DNA of 39,060 nt from CAG-582 sp964636965 (lineage in GTDB: Bacteria > Bacillota_I > Bacilli_A > RF39 > UBA660), in NCBI GenBank assembly GCA_964636965.1, contig CAZWST010000009.1:1-39060 (forward strand), written 5' to 3'. How positions within the stretch are numbered: position 1 is the first letter of the stretch; every line of letters begins with the position of its first letter. A program made the position numbers and the translations under genes. Under the pieces are notes generated by a model, which searched no databases, was not told the origin of the DNA, and saw nothing but the letters and a program-made list of their open reading frames with translations. Of this stretch, positions 8,289-17,087 are shown one piece after another.

Positions 8289-9175
8289 ACTTTTAAATAC
8301 TTCCTTACTGCACGAAGAGAACCAAACATACCAACTATAATACCAACAAGTAATAAAACTCCACTAACAGTATAAATGATTACAGATGGTCTAACTAAAA
8401 CAATTAAATCGGTAAATAACTTCCCTCCAACAAAATCATAAAGGAAGGAATAACCATATATTGTTAAAAGAATTGGGATTATACTTCCAATAATTCCAAG
8501 TATAGCACCCTCAATTATAAATGGTAATTTTATAACTGTATTACTAGTTCCAACAAGTCTCATAATAGAAATTTCATTTCTTCTTGAGAAAATTGTTATC
8601 TTAATTGTATTTCCAATTAAGAATGCTGTTACTAAAATAAGTGCAATGACAGCAATAATACAACCATTTCTTAAAACATCAAACATGGATATAAGTTTAT
8701 TTACTAAAGATTCGCCATACTTTACAGCAACAATTTTTTCTTTTCCCTTTATAAAGAAAGCTGTCTCATCTATTTTTCTTAAGTCTTTTACCTTAATAAC
8801 AAATGCTGATCTAATTGGATTTTCATCTAATGTTTCAAGGATTTGCCTTAAATCTTCATCTTTACTTACTTCTTCTTTTATCTCTTCTTTAGAATTATAT
8901 TCTAACTTTTCAACATTATCTAAGGCATTAAGTTCTTCTTTTAAACTTTCAATTTCTTCTTCTGTTGCTGATGAATCAACAAATGAAACAATTGTTAATA
9001 CATCTTCAATATCTTTAGTTATAGAATTTACGTTATAGGTGACTAAAAGTGATATAGCAACTAAGATTAATGTAATGGCAGTACAAGAAACAGAAGCCAT
9101 ACTTAATGAGAAGTTACGAAAAACACTTTTAAATGCATCTCTAAAGCTTTTATTGATTATTCTAATTATCTTCAT
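8285..9175 (-). CDS. ftsX: Cell-division ABC transporter permease FtsX
   Basis: 296 residues with the FtsX layout: cytoplasmic N-terminus, TM1 (about 24-47), an extracytoplasmic domain (about 48-170), then three TM helices (about 172-195, 220-245, 265-290). With FtsE it passes conformational signals through the membrane to the coiled-coil M23 protein encoded next. The final KITIFSRRNEISIMRLVGTS is the conserved FtsX cytoplasmic loop. The start overlaps ftsE by 14 nt. The stop is TGA (8285-8287), one of the observations showing that UGA is not Trp here. Confidence 0.92.
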   Translation of the reverse strand: MKIIRIINKSFRDAFKSVFRNFSLSMASVSCTAITLILVAISLLVTYNVNSITKDIEDVLTIVSFVDSSATEEEIESLKEELNALDNVEKLEYNSKEEIKEEVSKDEDLRQILETLDENPIRSAFVIKVKDLRKIDETAFFIKGKEKIVAVKYGESLVNKLISMFDVLRNGCIIAVIALILVTAFLIGNTIKITIFSRRNEISIMRLVGTSNTVIKLPFIIEGAILGIIGSIIPILLTIYGYSFLYDFVGGKLFTDLIVLVRPSVIIYTVSGVLLLVGIIVGMFGSLRAVRKYLKV

Positions 9176-9863
9176 TTTCGATGTAACTTCCTTTCTTCTT
9201 ATCTGATACTATGACACCATTATGTATGCATACAACACGTTTTTTCATTCTGTTAACAATTTCTTTATCATGAGTAGCCATAATAATTGTTGAGCCTAAT
9301 TCTTCATTAATTTTTGAAATTACTTCCATGATTTCTTGACTTATTTTAGGGTCCAAATCTCCGGTTGGTTCATCACAAATAATAAGTTTTGGTTCGTTGA
9401 CAATTGCACGTGCTATACATACCCTTTGTTGTTCTCCACCAGATAATTGATTTGGAAAACTTCTTAATTTTTCTTTTAATCCTACTCTTTCTGTTGCCAT
9501 AAGAACTTTTTCCCTTATCTCTTTTGGATTCATTCCATAACTTTCAAGTGGGTAGGCAATATTTTCGTAAACTGTTAATTTAGGTAATAGTTTAAAGTCT
9601 TGAAATACTACACCTATTTTTCTTCTTAATTTATAAACATTACTATTTTTTAGTTTAGCAACATTTATACCACCAACATAAACTGAACCTTTATTTGGTT
9701 TTTCTTCTCTATATAATAGTTTTGTTAATGTAGATTTACCTGATCCAGATTGACCAATGATAAAGACAAATTCTCCCTTTTCTATAGAAAGGCTAGCGTC
9801 AGCAAGTGCTGTAACCCCATTATCATAAACCTTAAAGACATTTTTTAACTCAATGAATTCCAT
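9162..9863 (-). CDS. ftsE: Cell-division ATP-binding protein FtsE
   Basis: A 233-residue ABC ATPase driving FtsX. Walker A is GQSGSGKST (about residues 37-45), the Q-loop is GVVFQDFKLLP, the ABC signature is LSGGEQQR, Walker B is LIICDEPTGDLD, and the switch His is in MATHD. It leads the ftsE-ftsX-M23-cdsA-rseP run, all spaced within a few bases, tying division, envelope lipid synthesis and membrane proteolysis together transcriptionally. Confidence 0.94.
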   Translation of the reverse strand: MEFIELKNVFKVYDNGVTALADASLSIEKGEFVFIIGQSGSGKSTLTKLLYREEKPNKGSVYVGGINVAKLKNSNVYKLRRKIGVVFQDFKLLPKLTVYENIAYPLESYGMNPKEIREKVLMATERVGLKEKLRSFPNQLSGGEQQRVCIARAIVNEPKLIICDEPTGDLDPKISQEIMEVISKINEELGSTIIMATHDKEIVNRMKKRVVCIHNGVIVSDKKKGSYIENEDN

Positions 9864-9907
9864 ATTATCACCTTACTACTAATAATTATATCATAGGAAT
9901 ACCTTTA

Positions 9908-9936
9908 TTAATATGAATTTTTTGTGAATTTGTCAA
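9908..9936 (-). promoter_or_regulatory. Promoter of the ftsE-ftsX unit
   Basis: On the minus strand a perfect -35 TTGACA (9931-9936), a 17-nt spacer and -10 TATTAA (9908-9913). It sits just past the terminator of the upstream gene, in the 99-nt gap before ftsE. A second TATAAT closer to the gene lacks a good -35. Confidence 0.55.
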
Positions 9937-9937
9937 A

Positions 9938-9963
9938 TAAAAAAAAGACCAAGATTGGTCTTT
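9938..9963 (-). terminator. Rho-independent terminator
   Basis: An 8-bp stem (944-951 with 956-963 of the 9.9-kb block), tetraloop, and a T tract on the minus strand. It ends the transcript of the 348-residue unknown protein. Confidence 0.75.
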
Positions 9964-11009
9964 TAGCGTCTTCTTCCTCCAGGTTGTGGTGGTGGTGTTG
10001 GTCTACTGATTTCTAAGCCACCTATTCCATCATCAATTGGTGAAGCTAAAGTTGGACGAACACCATACTTTAAGACATCATTAATCATTTTAGCATTCTC
10101 ATCAGCAAGGTTTGATTGTTGTTCTCCTGTAGATGAAGCAGCATTAGCTTTCTCCATATTCTCTTGATAATTCTCGCTTAATCCTATTCTATCAACTGAT
10201 TCATTAATTTTTTCATTTATTCTTTCAAATACTTCTACTTGACTTTCTATCCTATGAATAAATGACTCTATTTTATCATCTGCTAAGGCCCCAGTTGGAT
10301 ATTTACTAAGATAAGCATCTAATTTGGCTTTTTCCTCTGGATTTCTTAAATTAACTGTTCTAATATATCCCGTTTGTGGATCAGTGTCATATTTAATTGA
10401 AACTATATCTTTAAGTTTTCTATTAGTTACGTTAATAGCCTCACCTGATAATCTAAAGTTTTCACTGTTGGTGCTATCAAAATCAAATTTACGATTAGAC
10501 ATTATTTCTCTTTTTGGAATATTTCCAACATATATTATATTAGTTTCAGGATCTTTATAAGCATATACGGCATTATTATTTAATGTTCCATTTTCTTTAT
10601 ATCTAGGTCCAACTAAAAAACGATCTTTACCTTCAAATCTTGGTTGGTACATATAAATATCTTCGCTTTTCTCACCTTTTTTTGAACCATCTTCGTTAAA
10701 TTCTGAAATAGTTATAACTCCATGTATTATAGGTTGATTTGGTAAGGCTGTAAATTCTGAATATTCTACCCCAAAGAAATTCTGTTTTGCTTTCGTTGTT
10801 GGATTTGTAAATTCATAAGTTACTCGAGTAGTTGGATTACTTAAAAGAATTCGTTCTGCTTCTTTTACTAAATCACTTCTTCCAGCTAGTCGAACTTCTC
10901 TTAATAGTTCTTTATGCTTCTTTTTATCTTTGATTCTTTGAGCCTGTTTATTAGTTAAATAAGGATTTATTACATCCTCTTCCTTTTTGGTATACTGTTT
11001 AAAAGCCAT
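9963..11009 (-). CDS. Unknown 348-residue soluble protein with Pro/Arg tail
   Basis: No family recognised. The N-terminus (about 1-60) is Lys/Arg-rich and helical; a middle part (about 60-235) is beta-rich with YMYQPRFEGKDRFLVGPRY and YAYKDPETNIIYVGNIPKRE; a helical stretch (about 235-285) could be a coiled coil; and the end is low-complexity, closing in PTPPPQPGGRRR. No signal peptide or membrane segment. It has a clear RBS (AGGAG) and terminator and sits downstream of the kinase-like gene. A basic, disordered C-terminus is a feature of some type IV secretion substrates, and the T4SS lies on the same strand 3 kb upstream, but any link is speculation. Confidence 0.7.
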   Translation of the reverse strand: MAFKQYTKKEEDVINPYLTNKQAQRIKDKKKHKELLREVRLAGRSDLVKEAERILLSNPTTRVTYEFTNPTTKAKQNFFGVEYSEFTALPNQPIIHGVITISEFNEDGSKKGEKSEDIYMYQPRFEGKDRFLVGPRYKENGTLNNNAVYAYKDPETNIIYVGNIPKREIMSNRKFDFDSTNSENFRLSGEAINVTNRKLKDIVSIKYDTDPQTGYIRTVNLRNPEEKAKLDAYLSKYPTGALADDKIESFIHRIESQVEVFERINEKINESVDRIGLSENYQENMEKANAASSTGEQQSNLADENAKMINDVLKYGVRPTLASPIDDGIGGLEISRPTPPPQPGGRRR

Positions 11010-11037
11010 AACTCTCTCTCCTTAGGTTTATTTTAAT

Positions 11038-11874
11038 TCATTTAAGTGTTCTAGTCAATTCTTTAGCTGGTGGCATAACATATTTATTATAAATTAAGGG
11101 CAAATCATACTCAATATGCGTATTTAAATCCTTATCAGATATTAAATCACACATATATGGTATATTTGGTACCTTTTCACATTGTTTAATTTGTTTAAAG
11201 CATAAACGCATATTTTTTAATGTTTCAATTTTTTCAGCTAACTCATCAAATTCATAAAAGGAAATATCTTTAATCCTTCTTCCAAAAATTGCTTCAATAA
11301 AGCAATAAGCAAATTCGAATCTATCAAATAAAGGACAAGCTGGATAAGGATTTAATCCTCTTTTTTTACAATAATCAGCTAGAAAACCAGCTATAGATGT
11401 TGCTTTGAATTTACCAACCTCGTAGCTATCAGCATCAACATAATAAGTATTTAAATATTCATCAAATATTATATTAAAGAATGTTAAATCATTAATAACG
11501 ATTTCAAGAGGATCATTGTGAATATCTTTTAAGCCCAAAGATGCGTTTCTTATTACAAGCAAATATTTAGAAACTTCCTTACAAACTTTAGAGAAATCAT
11601 AAAGTGTACCTAAATTTTCAATATAGTCCATCCCAAGTCCACTTAATTTACTTTTTTTCATAATTAAAGTATCCGGTTTAACAATTTGTTTTGTAGTTGA
11701 ATCTTCTAAAAGTAAGACTTTATGTTTTTTTATTTCTAGTTTTTCTTTATTAGTTCTTCTTTTAAACATTTTATAAGCTTTTCCATCTAATTCATACATA
11801 TTACTTTCATATGTTTTTTTAGATATTTTTCTAGCTTTTTTTAGTTCTAAATCTCTTTCATCAATGATTCTCAT
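11038..11874 (-). CDS. Atypical protein-kinase-like protein
   Basis: 278 residues from ATG 11872-11874, chosen because AGGGG lies 6 nt upstream; an earlier in-frame start at 11907 has no RBS. The pattern resembles a kinase fold: GKAYKMFKR like a beta-3 ATP-binding Lys strand, IVKPDTLI and GLGMDYIEN like the hinge, INDLTFFNIIFDE like a catalytic loop (HxDxxxxN, with His replaced by Asn), and YYVDADSYEVG in the place of the DFG segment. The final part (NPYPACPLFDRFEFAYCFIE) would be the C-lobe. Substrate unknown. The downstream 348-residue protein, 28 nt away, is a natural candidate partner. It could be a pseudokinase. Confidence 0.55.
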   Translation of the reverse strand: MRIIDERDLELKKARKISKKTYESNMYELDGKAYKMFKRRTNKEKLEIKKHKVLLLEDSTTKQIVKPDTLIMKKSKLSGLGMDYIENLGTLYDFSKVCKEVSKYLLVIRNASLGLKDIHNDPLEIVINDLTFFNIIFDEYLNTYYVDADSYEVGKFKATSIAGFLADYCKKRGLNPYPACPLFDRFEFAYCFIEAIFGRRIKDISFYEFDELAEKIETLKNMRLCFKQIKQCEKVPNIPYMCDLISDKDLNTHIEYDLPLIYNKYVMPPAKELTRTLK

Positions 11875-11932
11875 AATTGACCCCTTTAAACGGGTATATA
11901 GTATCAAAATAATAAATAAAAGTCAAAAAAAG

Positions 11933-11954
11933 TTTTTTAATGAGTATTCATTAA
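11933..11954 (-). terminator. Possible terminator of rmuC
   Basis: A 7-bp AT-only stem (11937-11943 with 11948-11954, 4-nt loop) overlapping the rmuC stop, with a T-rich but interrupted tail on the minus strand. Weak. Confidence 0.35.
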
Positions 11955-13030
11955 TCTTCCTTATGTTCTAAGGCATCAATGTTAACTGAATTAATAGATT
12001 CAAATTTTTTTGATATCTTATCTGTTGTTGTATGAATATCTCTCACTTCCGTTGAAACAGAATCAATACTTTTTGATAATTTATCCCATCTATCCTTATA
12101 TCTTTTAAATTCAATTCCAAGTTTATTAAGTTCTTCATGAATAACTTTTGTATATTTATCTCTTTCAATATTTTTAAGAATCATGCTTATTGTTGAAAGT
12201 GTAGACATAAGTGTTGTTGGACCACATATCCATACCTTTTTTTGGTAGGCATATTTAAGTAGTTCAGGATGATAGGCATTAAGTTCAGCAAATACAGCTT
12301 CTGCTGGTAGGAACATGATAGCTTCATCTGCAGTTACTCCATCAATTATATATTTAGACGCTATATCATCTATATGTTTTTTAACATCCCCTTTAAAAAG
12401 TTTGAATGCTTGCTCACGAATGTTTTTATCTAAACTCTTATTAGTCATCTTTTCATAATTTTCTAATGGGAATTTAGAATCTATGCAAATAGTTCCTAAA
12501 GGAGATGGTGCAAATATGCAGGCATCACTTATACAATCATTTGGTAATTTATGTTGGATGTCATATACTACTCTTTTTTCTCCAAATATACTTGTTAAAA
12601 TATAATTTAGATTAACTTCTCCAAATGTACCTCTAGTTTTTTTATCAGTTAGTACACTTTGTAAGCTAATAATATCTTTCGATAAATCATCAATATTTTT
12701 TTGAGCTTCATCGATTTTAGTAAGACGTTCTAAAACTGAGTTAAATGTCTTGTTGGTCTTTTCAAAGTTTTGTTCTAACTTTTCATTAACTTTATCATTT
12801 ATTTGGTTTAATCTCATTTCTATTTTTTCATTTAAATCATTAAAGTATGCAAGCATTTCCTTTGATAGACCATATTTAAATTCAGCTAAATCCTTAGTGG
12901 TTGTATTTTTTAAATCTCCTAGTTCTTTTATCATTTCTGTATTGTCTGGTTTATTCTTTTTTAAAATACTAATAATTAATAAAACTATTACTAGTATTAA
13001 TAATCCCATTATAATAATTTCTAATTCCAT
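11951..13030 (-). CDS. rmuC: RmuC family DNA recombination protein
   Basis: 359 residues. N-terminal transmembrane anchor (about 5-23), a long coiled coil (about 25-125), then the RmuC nuclease-like domain with KTRGTFGEVNLNYIL, CIDSKFPLENYEKM, DEAIMFLPAEAVFAE and KKVWICGPTTLMSTL, all conserved family blocks. RmuC limits inversions and recombination at stalled forks in E. coli; its biochemical activity is inferred from a restriction-like fold. An AGGAGG box precedes the ATG by 6 nt. Downstream of the DedA-type gene by 9 nt. Confidence 0.92.
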   Translation of the reverse strand: MELEIIIMGLLILVIVLLIISILKKNKPDNTEMIKELGDLKNTTTKDLAEFKYGLSKEMLAYFNDLNEKIEMRLNQINDKVNEKLEQNFEKTNKTFNSVLERLTKIDEAQKNIDDLSKDIISLQSVLTDKKTRGTFGEVNLNYILTSIFGEKRVVYDIQHKLPNDCISDACIFAPSPLGTICIDSKFPLENYEKMTNKSLDKNIREQAFKLFKGDVKKHIDDIASKYIIDGVTADEAIMFLPAEAVFAELNAYHPELLKYAYQKKVWICGPTTLMSTLSTISMILKNIERDKYTKVIHEELNKLGIEFKRYKDRWDKLSKSIDSVSTEVRDIHTTTDKISKKFESINSVNIDALEHKED

Positions 13031-13039
13031 AATATCCTC

Positions 13040-13657
13040 CTACTCTAAATTAAAGTGTTTATTTACTATTTTACTTATGATATAGGCTGCTAATAGCATT
13101 AATAATATTTTGGCAAGATAGATAGGATGAGTTATACTTTCTAAAAGGGTTGTTCCAATGTATCCCCAAAAGTAAACCATAAATGTTTTACCTATAACCA
13201 TAGCTACCAAGAATTTCTTTTTGGATATATTGGAAAGACCTGCAGCAATATTTACAGCAAATGCTGGTGTAAAAGGTATTGCAACTAAAGTAGCTAATCC
13301 TGATAATGATATCTTATCAATAAATCCCATAATCTTCTTTATTTCTTTACTATGTTTTCCTTTTAAAACATATTTTTCAACCCAAGATTTAACTTTTGTT
13401 CTAAAAAGCATGAATGAAAGCATACAACCAAGAATTGTGAATGCCCAGCTTATTAAGAATCCTAAAACATTACCGAATGTAAAAAAATTAAAAGTTACAA
13501 ACACACATAAAGGTAATATAGGTATTATTGATTCAAAAGTAATAAGTAGACAACTTAAAACTGCTCCCCACATACCTAAATTATTAAGTAATGCTGAAGA
13601 TGCTGCATCAATGTTATTTAACGTTTCAACTAAACTTCCAATTATAAAATATTTCAT
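13040..13657 (-). CDS. VTT-domain (DedA/TVP38-TMEM64) membrane protein
   Basis: A 205-residue polytopic membrane protein with about five hydrophobic segments and family patterns: an FESIIPILPLCVF entry motif, FLISWAFTILGCMLSFMLFR, and AIPFTPAFAVNIAAGLSNI near residue 125. VTT proteins are proposed lipid scramblases/flippases (undecaprenyl phosphate or phosphatidylethanolamine recycling). The E-x-x-x-P and FTPxxxxxxxAG elements fit the TVP38 branch better than classical DedA. Co-directional with rmuC and probably in one transcript. Confidence 0.8.
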   Translation of the reverse strand: MKYFIIGSLVETLNNIDAASSALLNNLGMWGAVLSCLLITFESIIPILPLCVFVTFNFFTFGNVLGFLISWAFTILGCMLSFMLFRTKVKSWVEKYVLKGKHSKEIKKIMGFIDKISLSGLATLVAIPFTPAFAVNIAAGLSNISKKKFLVAMVIGKTFMVYFWGYIGTTLLESITHPIYLAKILLMLLAAYIISKIVNKHFNLE

Positions 13658-13708
13658 ATATTAATCACATAATATATTATACCCCTTTTTTGTTCCATTT
13701 AAAAGAGT

Positions 13709-13921
13709 TTAGATTACTTGGGTTACATTATAGCCCTTTTCATCTAAACTCATAACTACATCACGGCTCTTAATTCCATGTTTACAATGAAAATAATACT
13801 TAGTATGTTTGTTTAAATATTTTTCTGAATCATAAATGAGTTTTTGATATGGTATATATTCGACATCTAAATCGATATAGACCCCATCATTTTTATAATC
13901 TTCATATTTTATTCTTTTCAT
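13709..13921 (-). CDS. Mini single-domain rhodanese-like protein
   Basis: Only 70 residues against about 100 for a usual rhodanese domain. The C-terminal half keeps the active-site loop YYFHCKHGIKSRDVV (Cys near residue 46) followed by LDEKGYNVTQVI, the Gly-Tyr-x-Val strand of the fold. The N-terminal beta strand and helices are shortened (DGVYIDLDVEYIPYQKLI). A sulfur-transfer or persulfide role is plausible from the Cys. It lies just downstream of virD4, in the short gap before the DedA-type gene. Confidence 0.65.
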   Translation of the reverse strand: MKRIKYEDYKNDGVYIDLDVEYIPYQKLIYDSEKYLNKHTKYYFHCKHGIKSRDVVMSLDEKGYNVTQVI

Positions 13922-13954
13922 ATAATATTATATGATTGTTTTTTGGTTTGGAAA

Positions 13955-13978
13955 CAAAAAAGAGCACAAATGCGCTCT
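13955..13978 (-). terminator. Terminator of the T4SS operon
   Basis: A 5-bp stem (13961-13965 with 13974-13978), one mismatch and one more pair, with six T on the minus strand. It overlaps the virD4 stop codon and closes the long minus-strand run starting near 27.7 kb. Confidence 0.55.
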
Positions 13979-16900
13979 AATCATTTTCAAAGAAATCATC
14001 AAAGAAGGCATCATCAGATATTTGATTTTGTGTTCCTGTTTGTGGACTTGCAACTGGCGTCTCAGATGGAACACTTTGGATTCCTTGATTATTCGTTACT
14101 TCTTGTCCAATCATTGGTACACTTTCAACAGCATTAGCTTTCTCATTTGATGTCTCTGGTTGTGTATCTATCTTTACTTCTCTTTCTTTTGATACTTCTG
14201 TACTTTGATTTATGTTTGGCGTTATTTCTTGAGCTTGATTTGGTATTGGATTTTGAACTTGTTCTTTTGCTGGTTCAACTCCTACCATATTACTTTCTGG
14301 TACTTGCTCAACTGGACTTGAAGGATTATTAACTTCTATAGTCTTTGTTTTAAGTGGATCTACTATTCCTTGTAATGGAGGATTTATAATAGGTTCCACA
14401 GGAAGAACTGGAGTGTTAGTATGTTCATCAATTGGATTTTCAATCATTATACTTGGTTGCTCCGGAATTATTTGCTCATTTTTCTTCATTAAATCGGAAA
14501 AATTAGAAACTGGACCATTATTCGTTTGACTCTCAGGTATATTAGGCTTTTTAATTTCTGGTGCTTTAACCGGAGTTGTTTCAACTTTTTCTTCAATATT
14601 ATCAATTAAATCTTTATCAATAAATTTATTTTCATGAATAGCACTTTCCTCATTAAATGGATTAAATCCTAAATTGCTAACCGGTTCTGCTTTAACTTCT
14701 TGAATCGTAGCTGATGAATCAACTTTAACAATAGGTTCAGAATTTTCAATTGGTGGAATTTGTTTTGTTAAATTTCCATTTAAAATATCCTGTGGTGTTG
14801 GAATGTTTGAAACTTGAGGAATGGAAACGTTTTCATTATTTGAAGGTTCTTGGTAAAGAGGAGTTTGTGGTGCACTAATTGGGCTATTGATTGGAGTATT
14901 AGAACTTGGTACAGGAGGTACTTGATTCATTGGTTGAGAATCTACCGGTTTTACTCCACCATTTTTCTTAGCTTCCTCTTCTGCCTTTTCTTGTGCCTCT
15001 AGTTCAGCAATCTTAGCATCAATTCTTTTTACTAAATCATCAACATCGAATGATGGCATTTGTGGTTTTTTTGGTGCAATTGCTTGTGGTGCTTGTCCTC
15101 CCATTCCATTAGGTAGTCCACTAGGAATTCCAGTTTGACTTGCACCTGTTTGATTAGCATTTGCTGCAGCTGCTTTTTGAGCATTACGTGCAGCCATGAA
15201 TTCTTCAAATGTTGGTATCTTTGGAGGTGTACCCATACCACCAAATCCTCCACTTGCAAGAGATGCAAAACTTGGTGCTCCTCCACCTGCATTACTACCA
15301 TTCTTTTCATCTATCCCCATCTTACTACGTTTACGGACCTTAACGAATTCAATGACATCAAATAATTGAATTTCTTTTTTCTCTCTTGAATAAAGTTCTG
15401 CTTTTCCAAAAGAAGATGAACCCCAGTCTACTTTAAAAGCTTGAACTAACTGAGTCTTAAATGGATGTTGTCTATTTCTTAAAATAATAACCTCATTCAT
15501 TTTCATTTTTTGTAAGTCAGAAATTGTTACTAATGGATGAGATTCAGTCTTATCATCTTTTTTACTCTTAACTTCACCACATAATTTAGATATTTCTTCT
15601 AATGCTGCAAGTTCAGTTGTTAAGATGTAGATTAAGTTACCACAGTTAGAACGTATAGTTTCTGCATCATCTTTACCATATACATCGTTTAACTGAGCAA
15701 AGTTTTGAATGATAAATGTAAATCTTATTTGTCTTGAACGAGCTGCTGTTACCATTGTCGTAACATCTTTTAGAGCTGGCATATTGGCAAACTCATCAAG
15801 AATGAAATTTGTTCTTACTGGAAGTTTTCCACCATTTTCTTGAGCAACTGTAATTAGTGTTTCATAACATTGTTTAATAAATATTGTTGCTAGAGCATGG
15901 TAAGTTGTTTTTTCATCATGAATAATCATAAATACAGCTGTTTTTTCTCTACCTATATCACGCATATTAAAATCTGAATAAGAAAGCATCTCTGATAAAT
16001 TTTCACGTGATGAGAATATACGTATTTTTTGACGGAATGTTGAAAGAATACCACCTTTTGTTTCAGTTGGTGAATTTATAGTGTTACTTGCAAATGTATA
16101 AGCACTTGATTGTTCACCTTTCATCTTAAAGTATTCTTGTATATAAGTTGAACCTGCACCGAATTTGTCTTCTCCAACAGTCGTCATTAAACTAATTGAG
16201 TTTAGGTTAACTTCTTCCTCTTTGGCATCCTCAAGTAGACCTAAGGCACAACCAGCGAAGTAGTCAGCAGAAGAATTTTGCCAGAATGGATCTTGTGCTT
16301 GTTTATCTTTTACAATATTACTTGCAACATCGTCTACTAACTCGATTGCCTTATCAACATTTCCTTCCTTATAAAGTCTATATGGAAGAGTTAAAGGATT
16401 CCAAGCATTACCCATTTGAGGGTCGCGGAAGTTAAGTACTATTATTTTATATCCTCTAGCTTTTAATAATTCAGCATGGTCTTTATAAATTTCACCCTTA
16501 GGGTCAGTAAATACCATACTTTCGCCATGTTTAACTAAACTATACGTAAGTGGATCAACTACGGCACTTGTTTTACCTGATCCAGTAACTCCGATAACTA
16601 ATGTATGGAATTCACTGTCATCAACCCACATATCTTTACCATTATTGATTAAAACAATTCCACCTGCAGGAGCTGTTTCATCTTTTACGCCTACTTTTAC
16701 AACCTTGTAAGCTTTTTTCATTTCTTTTTCTTTTAACCATCTTGAATAACCTTTTTCTTCTTTGTTACCAAATTCTAAGCCAAAGCCACTTTTACGTTCA
16801 AAGATAGAAGATGAAACACTAAAGAATATCGCGATTAAAACAGCAAAAAACACAAGTAATGTACCAAAAATATACTTACCTGTAAAAGCTTCAAATGGCG

Positions 16901-17030
16901 ATAGTCCATAAAATATTCCATCGTTAATTAAAGAAAATACGTTTAGGACTGCTATTGCACTAAAATAAAGTAAAAAAATACAAAAAACGCCAAAAATAGC
17001 TAAGTCTTTAGCTGATACTTTGAATTTCAT
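13977..17030 (-). CDS. VirD4/TraG-type type IV coupling ATPase with long disordered tail
   Basis: A 1017-residue coupling protein that brings substrates to the type IV channel. Two N-terminal TM helices (about 9-35 and 53-73) are followed by the ATPase: Walker A GVTGSGKTSA (147-156), FTDPKGEIY, WQNSSADYFAG, Walker B NFILDEFANMP, TAARSRQIRF and FIIQNFAQL, typical of TraG/VirD4. The ATPase ends near residue 560; about 450 residues follow that are Pro/Gln/Asn/Glu-rich and lack a fold signature. Family members are usually 500-700 residues, so the tail is exceptional and could recruit substrates. Last gene of the T4SS run. Confidence 0.92.
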   Translation of the reverse strand: MKFKVSAKDLAIFGVFCIFLLYFSAIAVLNVFSLINDGIFYGLSPFEAFTGKYIFGTLLVFFAVLIAIFFSVSSSIFERKSGFGLEFGNKEEKGYSRWLKEKEMKKAYKVVKVGVKDETAPAGGIVLINNGKDMWVDDSEFHTLVIGVTGSGKTSAVVDPLTYSLVKHGESMVFTDPKGEIYKDHAELLKARGYKIIVLNFRDPQMGNAWNPLTLPYRLYKEGNVDKAIELVDDVASNIVKDKQAQDPFWQNSSADYFAGCALGLLEDAKEEEVNLNSISLMTTVGEDKFGAGSTYIQEYFKMKGEQSSAYTFASNTINSPTETKGGILSTFRQKIRIFSSRENLSEMLSYSDFNMRDIGREKTAVFMIIHDEKTTYHALATIFIKQCYETLITVAQENGGKLPVRTNFILDEFANMPALKDVTTMVTAARSRQIRFTFIIQNFAQLNDVYGKDDAETIRSNCGNLIYILTTELAALEEISKLCGEVKSKKDDKTESHPLVTISDLQKMKMNEVIILRNRQHPFKTQLVQAFKVDWGSSSFGKAELYSREKKEIQLFDVIEFVKVRKRSKMGIDEKNGSNAGGGAPSFASLASGGFGGMGTPPKIPTFEEFMAARNAQKAAAANANQTGASQTGIPSGLPNGMGGQAPQAIAPKKPQMPSFDVDDLVKRIDAKIAELEAQEKAEEEAKKNGGVKPVDSQPMNQVPPVPSSNTPINSPISAPQTPLYQEPSNNENVSIPQVSNIPTPQDILNGNLTKQIPPIENSEPIVKVDSSATIQEVKAEPVSNLGFNPFNEESAIHENKFIDKDLIDNIEEKVETTPVKAPEIKKPNIPESQTNNGPVSNFSDLMKKNEQIIPEQPSIMIENPIDEHTNTPVLPVEPIINPPLQGIVDPLKTKTIEVNNPSSPVEQVPESNMVGVEPAKEQVQNPIPNQAQEITPNINQSTEVSKEREVKIDTQPETSNEKANAVESVPMIGQEVTNNQGIQSVPSETPVASPQTGTQNQISDDAFFDDFFEND

Positions 17031-17087
17031 AGTAGCCCTTCCTTCTTCATCTAATATTATAACCTAAATAGCTTATTTTTTCCACAC

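Noticed and set aside
13221..13664. Plus-strand open frame opposite the VTT-domain gene
   Set aside because: The minus-strand gene has clear membrane segments and family blocks; this is its shadow.
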